This document shows, piece after piece, positions 17,425 through 26,455 of a stretch of 64,000 nucleotides of DNA; position 1 is the stretch's first letter, and each line of letters starts with the position of its first letter. Origin of the DNA: Aeromonas schubertii (GTDB taxonomy: Bacteria > Pseudomonadota > Gammaproteobacteria > Enterobacterales > Aeromonadaceae); NCBI RefSeq assembly GCF_000820105.1, contig NZ_CDDB01000080.1, positions 1 through 64,000 on the forward strand. The letters are read 5' to 3'. The notes under the pieces were generated by a model that saw nothing but the letters and a program-made list of their open reading frames with translations, searched no databases and was not told the origin of the DNA. Both the position numbers and the translations under genes were made by a program.

Positions 17425-19437
17425 TTGAAGCAAGGTGTCATTCGTTATTCTCTCATCGCCTGGAGCCTGGCCATCGCCGGGCTCGCCCAGGCCGTCGAGC
17501 CGGTACTGAAAGAGAGTGAGCTCCCGGTTCTTAGCCAAGAGAGCCAGCACGCCACGGCGAGCAAGCGGATCACTAATCTGTTCACCCGTTCCCACTACAA
17601 GCAATTCAAGCTGGATGCGGCCTTCTCAGCCGAGATCTTTGACAAGTATTTAGAGGCGCTCGATTACAGCCGCAATCTGTTTCTGGCCTCCGACATCCAG
17701 CGTTTTGAGAAGTACCGCAAGGGGTTTGACAAGGATCTGGAGCGTGGTCGTCTCGACCCTGCCTATGACATGTTCAACCTGAGTCAGCAGCGGCGCTATG
17801 AGCGATACGAATATGCCCTGACACTGCTCGATACTCCCTTCGATTTCACCCAGAAGGATGAGTATCTCTTCGACAGGGAAGGCGCCTCCTGGCCAAAGAG
17901 TGAGGGTGAACTCAACGAGTTGTGGCGCCAGCGGGTCAAGTACGATGCCCTGAGTCTCAAGCTCTCCGGCAAGGAGTGGCCCGAGATCAAGGAGTTGCTC
18001 GCCAAGCGTTACAACAATGCCATCAAGCGTATGTCCCAGACCGAGAGCGAGGATGTCTTTCAGCTCTTCATGAACTCCTTTGCTCGCGCCATCGAACCTC
18101 ACACCAGTTATCTCTCGCCCCGCAATGCCGATCGTTTCAACTCCGAGATGAACCTCTCCCTCGAGGGGATAGGTGCCGTGCTGCAGGCCGAAGATGATTT
18201 CACCGTGATCCGCTCCCTGGTGCCCGGTGGTCCCGCCGCCAATTCCAACCAGCTCAAGCCCGATGACAAGATCACCGGTGTGGGCCAGGCCGACGGCAAG
18301 ATTGTCGATGTGATCGGCTGGCGTCTCGATGAGGTGGTCGACCTTATCAAGGGCCCCAAGGGCAGCAAGGTGCGCCTCGAGATCCAGCGTGGCAAGGGTG
18401 CCACCGCCAAGACAGAGGTGATCGAGCTGGTGCGCGACAAGGTTCGTCTCGAGGATCGCGCCGCCAAATCCAAGGTGGTGATGGCCGAGGGCAAGAAGAT
18501 CGGGGTGCTCGAAATCCCGAGTTTCTATGTCAATCTGCACGAGGATGTGATCAAGGAGCTGGCCAGTCTCAACAAGAAGAAGATCGACGGCCTGGTGGTC
18601 GATCTGCGTGGTAACGGGGGCGGAGCCCTGACGGAAGCCTCTGCCCTGACCGGGCTCTTCATCACCGCAGGTCCTGTGGTTCAAATCCGCGATCACATGG
18701 GGCGGGTCACCGTCAACGGCGACGACGACGGTCAGGTCTATTACGGGGGCCCCATGACGGTATTGATCGACCGTTACAGTGCCTCTGCCTCCGAGATCTT
18801 TGCCGCTGCCATGCAAGACTACGGCCGGGCCCTCATCATAGGAGAAAACTCCTTCGGCAAAGGAACTGTGCAGCAGCACCGCAGTCTGGCCAAGGTGTAT
18901 GACTTCTACGACGAGCCTCTGGGGCATGTGCAGTACACCATTGCCAAGTTCTACCGCATTGATGGTGGCAGCACCCAGAACAAGGGCGTCGTGCCCGATA
19001 TCGCCTTCCCGACCGCCATTCCTCATGAGGAGACGGGGGAGAGCCAGGAGCCCAACGCCCTGCCGTGGGACAAGATTGCCTCGGCCAGCTACCAACGGGT
19101 CGGCAACTTCACGGCGCAGTTGCCCACCCTCAAGCAGGCCTATGAGAAACGGGTTGCCAGCGATCCCGAGTTTGCCTATGTCGAGCAGGATATTGCCGAA
19201 TACAAGCGCGAGAAGGACAAAAAATCCGTCTCCCTCAATGAGGCTGAGCGTCGTGCCGAGCAAGAGAAGCAGGATGCGTTGGCGCTGGTGCGCACCAACG
19301 AGCGTCTCAAGCGCATGGGTAAGCCTCAGGTGAAATCTCTCGATGAACTGCCGAGTGATTATGAGGCGCCGGATGAGTTTCTCAAGGAGGCGGCCAACAT
19401 CACCGCCGATCTGGGCAAGCTCACGACCAAATCCTGA
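17425..19437 (+). CDS. prc: Tail-specific C-terminal processing protease Prc/Tsp
   Basis: Periplasmic protease that trims or degrades proteins by their C-termini (for example FtsI, lipoproteins and SsrA-tagged proteins). The 670-residue product has a signal peptide (MKQGVIRYSLIAWSLAIAGLAQA), a PDZ domain near 240-320 and the S41 catalytic core. Catalytic Ser454 lies in YSASASE, with Asp465 and Lys479 (NSFGKGTVQQ) at the spacing seen in E. coli Tsp. The start is TTG, supported by AAGGAGG five bases upstream and by the signal peptide. Confidence 0.96.
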   Translation: MKQGVIRYSLIAWSLAIAGLAQAVEPVLKESELPVLSQESQHATASKRITNLFTRSHYKQFKLDAAFSAEIFDKYLEALDYSRNLFLASDIQRFEKYRKGFDKDLERGRLDPAYDMFNLSQQRRYERYEYALTLLDTPFDFTQKDEYLFDREGASWPKSEGELNELWRQRVKYDALSLKLSGKEWPEIKELLAKRYNNAIKRMSQTESEDVFQLFMNSFARAIEPHTSYLSPRNADRFNSEMNLSLEGIGAVLQAEDDFTVIRSLVPGGPAANSNQLKPDDKITGVGQADGKIVDVIGWRLDEVVDLIKGPKGSKVRLEIQRGKGATAKTEVIELVRDKVRLEDRAAKSKVVMAEGKKIGVLEIPSFYVNLHEDVIKELASLNKKKIDGLVVDLRGNGGGALTEASALTGLFITAGPVVQIRDHMGRVTVNGDDDGQVYYGGPMTVLIDRYSASASEIFAAAMQDYGRALIIGENSFGKGTVQQHRSLAKVYDFYDEPLGHVQYTIAKFYRIDGGSTQNKGVVPDIAFPTAIPHEETGESQEPNALPWDKIASASYQRVGNFTAQLPTLKQAYEKRVASDPEFAYVEQDIAEYKREKDKKSVSLNEAERRAEQEKQDALALVRTNERLKRMGKPQVKSLDELPSDYEAPDEFLKEAANITADLGKLTTKS

Positions 19438-19453
19438 TTTTTCCAGCGAGAGT

Positions 19454-19484
19454 AAAACGGCCAACCTGTGTTGGCCGTTTTTTT
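19454..19484 (+). terminator. Rho-independent terminator after prc
   Basis: AAAACGGCCAAC and GTTGGCCGTTTTTT form a 12-bp stem with a CTGT loop and a T-run. Confidence 0.9.
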
Positions 19485-19701
19485 ATCTGAAAAAGTGCAT
19501 AACTATTTTAGCCCGGATAAAGATGCTGGCCCGGTGAAGGAATTGCGTCATTTGTCGTTTCTTTATACTGAGAACTAGATTTCATCTGGAGTATTTATTT
19601 GTATTTGTTGTTGAAATGAGTTGTAACAACTGATGAGTGTGTTTTTTATCAGTTGATTGATATCCTCTTGCCGCTCATAAAACAACAAAGAGATAACAAC
19701 G

Positions 19702-20646
19702 ATGAAGTTCAGGTTTACTATTTTGGCCAGCACCCTGGCCCTGCTCTCTGCGTGTGGCGGCGGCGGCTCTGAGGGCGGCTCCCCGGCTCCCCAACCCAAG
19801 CCCCAGCCCATGGCCATGCCCGAGGCTGGTATCTATACCCCCTATCTGCTCGATGGCGCCAACAAGGCGCTGGCGTTGGATCCTGAGTTTTCAGTCTCCA
19901 TCGTCTATCCGGCCGGTGAGAAGGCGCAGCCCTGGACCAGCCTGATCGCGCTGGAGAGTGCCGATAAGAGCAAGGCTACGTTGTTGCAACTGACTGGCAG
20001 TGCTGGTCGGGTCAGTCCCTATGCAAATAGGGTTGAATCTTTGATTGAGCTTATGGAGCAAGATAAGCAATCAGAAATGTGTAGTAGTAGCAATATCGAC
20101 AACGCAGTTTTGAAACCAATGAGTCAGGGTAATGTCAATTTGGCTGACACTGGTGAGCGACTCTGGATCGTGGATCAGCTACCTGGTAGCTGCAAGAGCA
20201 TGATATCCGGCTGGAGCGGCAAGGTTGCCCTGAAACCCTACCCGACCCAGGCACTGGATTCGCGTCACTGGACTTATGAGGGGGGAGATAATGCCTCTCT
20301 GCTCAGCAGTGCAGAGACGACCGTCAATGGCGGTGAATTGCACCTGGCTCTGGTGTTGCCCCATGCCGGTTGCCGTCTGGAAGGGAGCGGGCAGGCGGGG
20401 AACGGGTTAAATCGTATTGTGCTCAGTGGCCTGCAGCAGTGCCGCTTCGACTATTACGACAATACCTCGCTGGTTGAGACCAACCTGGAGCGGTTGTGGC
20501 TGCTTGCCTTGCGCGATCTGGCAAAGACACAGAATACCCTGACGGTCTATGCCTTTGGCATTCGTGATGACGACAACAAGCCCATGTTGGGGATCGGTGT
20601 CCCGGACGTGAAGGGACTGGTACTGGATCTCGATTCGACCCAGTAA
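19702..20646 (+). CDS. Putative lipoprotein, lineage-specific
   Basis: A 314-residue protein with a lipoprotein signal (MKFRFTILASTLALLSAC, lipobox LSAC with Cys18). After the cysteine comes a glycine-serine-proline linker (GGGGSEGGSPAPQP). The rest is a soluble domain with three cysteine-containing segments and no family I recognise. The upstream 200 bases and part of the coding region (about 20000-20120) are noticeably more AT-rich than the neighbours, which suggests a variable or acquired gene. It stands alone between two terminators. Confidence 0.75.
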   Translation: MKFRFTILASTLALLSACGGGGSEGGSPAPQPKPQPMAMPEAGIYTPYLLDGANKALALDPEFSVSIVYPAGEKAQPWTSLIALESADKSKATLLQLTGSAGRVSPYANRVESLIELMEQDKQSEMCSSSNIDNAVLKPMSQGNVNLADTGERLWIVDQLPGSCKSMISGWSGKVALKPYPTQALDSRHWTYEGGDNASLLSSAETTVNGGELHLALVLPHAGCRLEGSGQAGNGLNRIVLSGLQQCRFDYYDNTSLVETNLERLWLLALRDLAKTQNTLTVYAFGIRDDDNKPMLGIGVPDVKGLVLDLDSTQ

Positions 20647-20652
20647 CGGCAT

Positions 20653-20697
20653 AAGCAAAAAGAGAGGGAGGCCTGCGCCTCCCTCTCTTTTTTTGCT
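20653..20697. terminator. Bidirectional terminator
   Basis: AAGCAAAAAGAGAGGGAGGC pairs with GCCTCCCTCTCTTTTTTTGC around CTGC. The T-run on the plus strand and A-run on the left serve both the lipoprotein gene and yfaE. Confidence 0.92.
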
Positions 20698-20987
20698 TAC
20701 TGGCGCTCCCCGAGCGCCAGTCGAATGGTGCCCTCGGCACGGCAGCAGCAGGGGAGACACTCACCGGCACCGACAAAGGCCAGAGGCGTCAGCAGGTAGC
20801 GGACGGTGCCGGCCAGCAGGGGAGTGCGGCAGGCGCCGCAATAGCCACTGCGACACTGGTACTCCACCTCGACCCCGTGGCGCTCCAGGGTATCGAGCAG
20901 GGTCTCTGCTCCCTTCACCACCAGCCGGGTCGAGTCGGTTTCGATGACGGCCTGCACATCGAGACTCGGGAGGGCGCCACTACTCAT
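20697..20987 (-). CDS. yfaE: [2Fe-2S] ferredoxin YfaE, NrdB cofactor maintenance
   Basis: A 96-residue plant-type ferredoxin. The cluster motif CRSGYCGAC is followed by a distal cysteine in CLPCCC. In E. coli YfaE supplies electrons to rebuild the diferric-tyrosyl cofactor of NrdB. Its ATG overlaps the nrdB stop (TGATG), the same order as in E. coli. The cysteine-rich CLPCCC carries extra cysteines beside the expected fourth ligand. Confidence 0.93.
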   Translation of the reverse strand: MSSGALPSLDVQAVIETDSTRLVVKGAETLLDTLERHGVEVEYQCRSGYCGACRTPLLAGTVRYLLTPLAFVGAGECLPCCCRAEGTIRLALGERQ

Positions 20988-22117
20988 CAGAGCTCGAAGT
21001 CGCCCAGGTCTTCGTGGCTCACCTCGCTGTCGATCTGGCCGACCAGGTAGGAGCTCACTTCCACCTCTTGCGGAGCGACTTGCACATTGTCAGAGGAGAG
21101 CCAGGTGTTGATCCAGGGGATGGGGTTCTGCTTGGCGGCAAACGCCGGCTGCAGACCCACGGCGCTCATGCGCAGATTGGTAATGTACTCCACGTATTGG
21201 CAGAGGATGTCTTTGTTCAGGCCGATCATGGAGCCATCACGGAACAGGTACTCGGCCCACTCCTTCTCCTGAATGGCGGCTTCCTTGAAGAGATCGAAGC
21301 AGGCCTGCTCGCATTCGCGGGCGATCTCGGCCATCTCGGGGTCATCCTGACCGCTGCGCATCAGGTTCAGCATGTGCTGGGTCCCGGTCAGATGCAGTGC
21401 CTCGTCGCGGGCGATCATCTTGATGATCTTGGCGTTACCCTCCATCAGTTCGCGCTCGGCAAAGGCAAAGGAGCAGGCGAAGCTGACGTAGAAACGGATG
21501 GCTTCCAGGGCGTTGACGCTCATCAGGCACAGATAGAGCTTCTTCTTGAGATCCCGCAACGTCAGGGTGACGCTCTTGCCATTGAGGGTGTGAGTGCCTT
21601 CCCCGTGCAGGTGATAGACGGAGGTGGCTTCAATCAGATCGTCGTAGAAGTGGCTGATAGACTCGGCGCGCTTGAGGATCTGCTCGTTGGTGACGATGTC
21701 GTCGAACACCAGGGCCGGATCGTTGACGATGTTGCGAATGATATGAGTGTAAGAGCGAGAGTGGATGGTCTCGGAGAAGGACCAGGTCTCGATCCAGGTC
21801 TCCAGCTCGGGGATGGAGACCAGGGGCAGCAGCGCCACGTTGGGGCTACGCCCCTGAATGGAGTCGAGCAGGGTCTGATACTTCAGGTTGGAGATGAAGA
21901 TGTGTTGCTCGTGGGGCGGCAGGGCCTGGTAGTCGATGCGATCCCGCGAGACATCCACCTCTTCCGGTCGCCAGAAGAAGGAGAGCTGTTTCTCGATGAG
22001 TCGCTCGAAGACATCGTGCTTCTGCTGATCGTAGCGGGCTACGTTGACGGGTTGACCAAAGAACATGGGCTCTTTGAGCTGGTCATTCTTGATTTGGCTG
22101 AAAGTGGTGTAGGCCAT
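20987..22117 (-). CDS. nrdB: Class Ia ribonucleotide reductase, beta subunit
   Basis: Carries the diiron-tyrosyl radical for deoxynucleotide synthesis. The 376-residue product starts [24 protein letters not shown] as in E. coli NrdB. Iron-ligand segments are visible ([49 protein letters not shown]). The ATG at 22117 is selected over the open upstream frame. It ends with the acidic tail ...[10 protein letters not shown] that docks on NrdA. Confidence 0.97.
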   Translation of the reverse strand: MAYTTFSQIKNDQLKEPMFFGQPVNVARYDQQKHDVFERLIEKQLSFFWRPEEVDVSRDRIDYQALPPHEQHIFISNLKYQTLLDSIQGRSPNVALLPLVSIPELETWIETWSFSETIHSRSYTHIIRNIVNDPALVFDDIVTNEQILKRAESISHFYDDLIEATSVYHLHGEGTHTLNGKSVTLTLRDLKKKLYLCLMSVNALEAIRFYVSFACSFAFAERELMEGNAKIIKMIARDEALHLTGTQHMLNLMRSGQDDPEMAEIARECEQACFDLFKEAAIQEKEWAEYLFRDGSMIGLNKDILCQYVEYITNLRMSAVGLQPAFAAKQNPIPWINTWLSSDNVQVAPQEVEVSSYLVGQIDSEVSHEDLGDFEL

Positions 22118-22209
22118 GGATGTTCGGCTCTTGTCTGTGTGAACACTGTTGTTGGGGTTATCCGGGGGCAAAAGCAGCCGGGCGGGAGTCTTGCTCCCGC
22201 CCTCGTTGG

Positions 22210-24477
22210 TTAGATTTTGCACGCCCCGCTGGCACAACCGTCATCTTGCAGATCGGTCTGGGTGTCGTCGGCACCGTCCCGGGTGTTGTGGTAGTAGAGG
22301 GTCTTGACCCCGTACTTGTAGGCGGTCAGCAAGTCCTTGAGCAGTTGCTTCATGGGGACCTTGCTACCCTCGAAGCGGGCCGGATCATAGTTGGTGTTGG
22401 CGGAGATGGCCTGATCCACAAACTTTTGCATGATACCGACCAACTGCAGGTAGCCATCCACACTCGGCTGTTGCCACAGGAGCTCGTACTGATCCTTGAG
22501 GCGGCTGTACTCGGGGACCACCTGCTTGAGGATACCGTCCTTGGACGCCTTGACCGAGACCAGGCCGCGCGGCGGCTCGATGCCGTTGGTGGCGTTGGAG
22601 ATCTGGCTGGAGGTCTCACTCGGCATCAGGGCGGTCAGGGTGGAGTTGCGCAGACCCACGGTGCGGATCTCTTCGCGCAGGGCTTCCCAGTCGTAGTGCA
22701 GGGGCTCGTTGCACAGGGTGTCCAGATCGGCCTTGTAGGTGTCGATGGGCAGGATCCCCTGGGCATAGGTGGTCTCGTTGAAGGCCGGGCAGGGGCCAAA
22801 CTCACGGGCCAGCCCAACGGATGCCTTCAGCAGATAGTACTGGATCGCCTCGAAGGTACGATGGGTCAGGGCCAGGCCGGAGCCGTCGGAGTAGCGGGCA
22901 CCGTTCTTGGCCAGGTAGTAGGCATAGTTGATGACGCCAATCCCCAGGGTGCGGCGGTTCATGCTGCCCTTCCTGGCGGCGGCAATCGGGTAGTCCTGAT
23001 AGTCGAGCAGGGCATCGAGGGCTCGCACCGCCAGATCGGCCATCTCTTCCAGATCGTCGAGCTTCTCGATGGCGCCGAGGTTGAAGGCAGAGAGGGTGCA
23101 CAGGGCGATCTCGCCGCTCTCGTCGTCGATGTTGTTAAGCGGCTTGGTGGGCAGTGCAATCTCGAGGCAGAGGTTGGACTGACGTACCGGGGCGACGCTC
23201 GGATCGAACGGGCTGTGGGTGTTGCAGTGGTCCACGTTCTGGATGTAGATGCGACCGGTACCGGCACGCTCCTGCATCATCAGGGAGAAGAGATCGACCG
23301 CCTTGAGGGTCTTCTTGCGGATGCTCGGATCCTGCTCGTACTTGACGTAGAGCGCTTCGAACTTCTCCTGATCGGCAAAGAAGGCGTCATACAGGCCAGG
23401 TGCATCAGACGGGGAGAAGAGGGTGATGTCACCGCCCTTGATAAGGCGCTGGTACATCAGCTTGTTGAGCTGCACCCCGTAGTCCATGTGACGGACCCGG
23501 TTCTCTTCCACGCCGCGGTTGTTCTTCAGTACCAGCAGGCTCTCCACCTCGATGTGCCACAGGGGGTAGAAGAGGGTGGCCGCACCGCCACGCACACCGC
23601 CCTGGGAGCAGCACTTCACGGCCGTCTGGAAGTACTTGTAGAAGGGGATACAGCCGGTGTGGAAGGCTTCGCCGCCACGGATGGGGCTGCCCAGACCACG
23701 AATACGGCCGGCGTTGATACCGATACCGGCACGCTGGGAGACATAGCGTACGATGGCACTGGCGGTGGCGTTGATAGAGTCCAGGCTGTCGTCGCACTCG
23801 ATCAGCACGCAGGAGCTGAACTGGCGGGTCGGGGTACGCACACCGCTCATGATCGGAGTCGGCAGGGAGATCTTGAAGGTCGAGACCGCGTCGTAGAAGC
23901 GCTTGATGTAGTCAAGACGGGTATCTTTCGGATACTTGGAGAAGAGGCAGGCAGCCACCAGGATGTAGAGGAACTGCGGGCTCTCGTAGATCTCGCCGGT
24001 GACGCGGTTCTGGACCAGATACTTGCCTTCCAGCTGCTTGACGGCGGCGTAGGAGAAGGTCATGTCACGCCAGTGGTCGAGGTGAGCATTGAGCTCCTCG
24101 AATTCGGCCTGGGTGTAGTCTTCCAGCAGGTGCTTGTCATATTTGCCCATGTCGACCAGTTTGGCGACGTGGCTGTAGAGGTGGGGCGGCTCAAACTGGC
24201 CATAGGCCTTCTTGCGCAGATGGAAGATGGCCAGACGGGCAGCCATAAACTGATAGTCCGGGCTCTCCTGGGAGATAAGATCGGCTGCCGCCTTGATGAT
24301 GGTCTCGTGAATGTCGGAGGTGCGGATGCCATCATAGAACTGGATGTGTGACTTGAGTTCGACCTGAGAGACGGAGACGTTGTCGAGTCCTTCCGCGGCC
24401 CAATCCAGCACGCGATGGATCTTGTCCAGATCGATGGGCTCTTTGTTGCCGTCCCGTTTCGTCACAAGCAAGTTCAT
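22210..24477 (-). CDS. nrdA: Class Ia ribonucleotide reductase, alpha subunit
   Basis: Catalytic subunit reducing ribonucleoside diphosphates, 755 residues. An N-terminal ATP cone ([24 protein letters not shown]) gives allosteric control. Active-site cysteines appear in RQFSSCVLI and NLCLE, with the radical-site region CTLSAFNLG between them, and the C-terminal shuttle pair is CASGACKI. The start at 24477 matches the family. It lies 92 bases upstream of nrdB in the same operon; NrdR and DnaA sites lie upstream. Confidence 0.97.
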   Translation of the reverse strand: MNLLVTKRDGNKEPIDLDKIHRVLDWAAEGLDNVSVSQVELKSHIQFYDGIRTSDIHETIIKAAADLISQESPDYQFMAARLAIFHLRKKAYGQFEPPHLYSHVAKLVDMGKYDKHLLEDYTQAEFEELNAHLDHWRDMTFSYAAVKQLEGKYLVQNRVTGEIYESPQFLYILVAACLFSKYPKDTRLDYIKRFYDAVSTFKISLPTPIMSGVRTPTRQFSSCVLIECDDSLDSINATASAIVRYVSQRAGIGINAGRIRGLGSPIRGGEAFHTGCIPFYKYFQTAVKCCSQGGVRGGAATLFYPLWHIEVESLLVLKNNRGVEENRVRHMDYGVQLNKLMYQRLIKGGDITLFSPSDAPGLYDAFFADQEKFEALYVKYEQDPSIRKKTLKAVDLFSLMMQERAGTGRIYIQNVDHCNTHSPFDPSVAPVRQSNLCLEIALPTKPLNNIDDESGEIALCTLSAFNLGAIEKLDDLEEMADLAVRALDALLDYQDYPIAAARKGSMNRRTLGIGVINYAYYLAKNGARYSDGSGLALTHRTFEAIQYYLLKASVGLAREFGPCPAFNETTYAQGILPIDTYKADLDTLCNEPLHYDWEALREEIRTVGLRNSTLTALMPSETSSQISNATNGIEPPRGLVSVKASKDGILKQVVPEYSRLKDQYELLWQQPSVDGYLQLVGIMQKFVDQAISANTNYDPARFEGSKVPMKQLLKDLLTAYKYGVKTLYYHNTRDGADDTQTDLQDDGCASGACKI

Positions 24478-24545
24478 GAGAGATGACCTTCTATTGTTAG
24501 TTTCCCGAAAATCCACACCCCATATTGGGAACAACATGGGGTGAG

Positions 24546-24561
24546 GCACAAGATGTAGATG
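24546..24561 (-). promoter_or_regulatory. NrdR-like box, proximal
   Basis: The minus-strand sequence CATCTACATCTTGTGC matches the NrdR core consensus CWATATATWGTG at 10 of 12 positions. It lies about 70 bases upstream of nrdA and exactly 32 bp from a second similar box. Confidence 0.7.
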
Positions 24562-24577
24562 TTTTTTGTTGGCTGAA

Positions 24578-24593
24578 GCACAAGATAGTGAGG
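24578..24593 (-). promoter_or_regulatory. NrdR-like box, distal
   Basis: The minus-strand sequence CCTCACTATCTTGTGC also scores 10 of 12 against the core. The pair is spaced three helical turns apart, the normal arrangement for cooperative NrdR repression of nrdAB. Confidence 0.7.
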
Positions 24594-24630
24594 CAAACAC
24601 GCCTTTGCAATCCATCTATACTGCACTTCC

Positions 24631-24639
24631 TGTGGATAA
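24631..24639 (-). promoter_or_regulatory. DnaA box upstream of nrdA
   Basis: TGTGGATAA is a perfect match to the DnaA consensus TTATNCACA on the minus strand. In E. coli nrdAB is also controlled by DnaA. A weaker AAATCCACA lies at 24509-24517. Confidence 0.65.
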
Positions 24640-24837
24640 ATTGTGGGTCTCTGCGCCCTGTTAGTGGCTGCTCACAGCGAGTGGTTTGCCCTCCCTTTCA
24701 TGGCGTTGTCGTGTTGGCAGGATCCTCCCCCGACAAAAAAAACCAAATTATTTGGCTTGACGACAGGTGGCTTCGCCACAAGGGGAAGAGGGTTGTCGCA
24801 GATTTCATCAGCTCACTCCCGACGCTCGACCATGTGG

Positions 24838-25428
24838 TCAATGTTTGCCCAACTTGTGCTCCAGCGCCTCCAGGGTGAGCTGGCTGATCCCGCGAGCCAG
24901 CACAGAGAGATCCGGCTGGGGGTTAAAGAGCTCGGCGATGGTGTCGCAATAGCGCTGATAATCCTCCGGCTCCCCCTCCTCGATGATGATGGTCAGGGCC
25001 TCATGTAAACCGGCCAGGGCGGCCAGGTGATCCGCGTAGTGCTGATCCGGCAGTTGTCTGACCCGCTCCATCAGGCGGCTGACATGTTGACGCAGTTGGG
25101 GAGGGAGCTGCTCGGGCAGCGGGAGCTCCCCGTCGTGTACGAACCCTTCGATACGGTAGCCAAATTTGGGCAGGGTGATGAGTTGCAGCGGTGGCGGCAG
25201 GCTGCGCCTGAGGTTGGCGATAGCCACATTAAGAGAATTGGGGCCGACAACCTTGCCGGGCCAGCCATGCTCGAGCAGAGCCTGACGGCTGACGGGGTCG
25301 CCATTGGCCTCGACCAGAGCCGTCAGGAGTCGGGTCTCGGCACCGCCGAGCCGGATAAGACACTCATCATCCTGGGTGATTTCGCCGCTGATGAGATCGA
25401 TAGCGTATGGGGCAATGTGGATTTTCAT
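24838..25428 (-). CDS. Winged-helix (OmpR/ToxR-type) transcription regulator
   Basis: A 196-residue protein with an N-terminal Trans_reg_C winged helix (LIRLGGAETRLLTALVEANGDPVSRQALLEHGWPGKVVGPNSLNVAIANLRRSL and FGYRIEGF). This is the DNA-binding module of ToxR and CadC. Unlike those, I see no membrane helix after it. The C-terminal half is helical (LPPQLRQHVSRLMERVRQLPDQHYADHL) and unrecognised. The ATG at 25428 starts the domain. A target is not evident; the nearest genes are nrdA downstream and the DTW protein divergently upstream. Confidence 0.8.
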   Translation of the reverse strand: MKIHIAPYAIDLISGEITQDDECLIRLGGAETRLLTALVEANGDPVSRQALLEHGWPGKVVGPNSLNVAIANLRRSLPPPLQLITLPKFGYRIEGFVHDGELPLPEQLPPQLRQHVSRLMERVRQLPDQHYADHLAALAGLHEALTIIIEEGEPEDYQRYCDTIAELFNPQPDLSVLARGISQLTLEALEHKLGKH

Positions 25429-25632
25429 GCTCTGTGTGTAATTTGTTGTTGTAATGTATTGCTCACTGTTGAGTGGCATGCAGTTTGGCATGCAGGTTCG
25501 GGGTCGGACAATTATCCCGTGGGCCCATTTTGAGATTTAATGAGTTTTTTAGCTTTTTAGGAGGGACTGTTCCCCCTTCACCACAGGGCCGCTAGAATGC
25601 GCCCCTCGCTCATCTTCTGGATTGAACTCTCC

Positions 25633-26358
25633 ATGACCCAGGCCCCGGATCACTCAGTCAACCGCCTGCGCACCGTCCGTCTTGCCCGCTCAACCCGACC
25701 CTTTCTTGCCCGTGGCGGCAGCGTCAAGCGTTGCCCTGGCTGTCTGTTGCAGCCAGGGCTGTGTGCCTGCCATTTACGGCCCGTGATGCACTCTCGCGCC
25801 GCTTTCTGCCTGATCATGTTTGATAGCGAGCCCCTCAAACCGAGCAATACCGGGCGCCTCATCGCCGATGTGCTGCCCGACTCGACCCATGCCTTCCTCT
25901 GGTCCCGCACCGAGCCGGATCCGGCGCTGCTGGCCCTGCTCGCCCATCCCGACTACCAGCCTTTCCTGGTCTTTCCCGATTGCGAGAAGGCTCCCGAGCG
26001 GGTTCTTCACACGCCTGTGCTTGAAGAGGGCAAACGCCCTCTCTTTATTCTCCTCGATGGCACCTGGCGTGAGGCGCGGCGCATGGCCAACAAGAGCCCC
26101 TATCTCGACGCCTTCCCGGTGCTCTCGGTGCGTCCGGAGCAGCTCTCGACGTATGGCATGCGGGTTGCCGCCCACGACGAGCACCTGTGCACCGCCGAGG
26201 TCGCCGCCTGTGTGCTCGAGAGTGCGGGCTTCGGCCGCGAGGGGGCGGCCCTGCAGCAGTGGTTCAACCTCTTTAGCTGTCGTTATCTGGCCGGAAAATT
26301 GCGCCGTTCCCCCGACGATGCGCTCCTGTGCCAGGCCCTGGAGGCATGGCAGGGTTAA
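25633..26358 (+). CDS. tapT: tRNA-uridine aminocarboxypropyltransferase (DTW domain)
   Basis: Transfers the aminocarboxypropyl group from SAM to uridine 47 of tRNA (acp3U). The 241-residue product aligns by eye with E. coli YfiP/TapT: RTVRLARSTRPFLARGG, four cysteines CPGCLLQPGLCAC, LIMFDSEPLKPSNTGRLIADVLPD, FLWSRTEPDP and the DTW-box region ILLDGTWREARRM. The Met at 25633 fits the E. coli start; an ATG at 25597 in the same frame adds 12 residues. Confidence 0.92.
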   Translation: MTQAPDHSVNRLRTVRLARSTRPFLARGGSVKRCPGCLLQPGLCACHLRPVMHSRAAFCLIMFDSEPLKPSNTGRLIADVLPDSTHAFLWSRTEPDPALLALLAHPDYQPFLVFPDCEKAPERVLHTPVLEEGKRPLFILLDGTWREARRMANKSPYLDAFPVLSVRPEQLSTYGMRVAAHDEHLCTAEVAACVLESAGFGREGAALQQWFNLFSCRYLAGKLRRSPDDALLCQALEAWQG

Positions 26359-26455
26359 TTGATTCCTGATGGGAATAGGTTGCCTGCCGTCGTTTCGCTG
26401 TGCCGGGGGAGGGAAGGGGAGTAACATCGCGCCATTGCTGATGATGAGGTGACCA

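Larger units (their letters stand above)
24478..24837. other. nrdA control region
   Basis: About 360 bases without a gene, between nrdA and a regulator gene on the same strand. It holds two NrdR-like boxes and a DnaA box. The part from 24720 to 24800 contains an A-run and short inverted repeats (AAATTATTT, GGTGGCTTCGCCAC) but no clear terminator. Confidence 0.7.

Noticed and set aside
22120-24351. Antisense ORF of 743 codons opposite nrdA
   Set aside because: Shadow frame of nrdA. Long antisense frames are common here (others lie opposite prc, ccoN, fumarase and xseA) because of codon bias.
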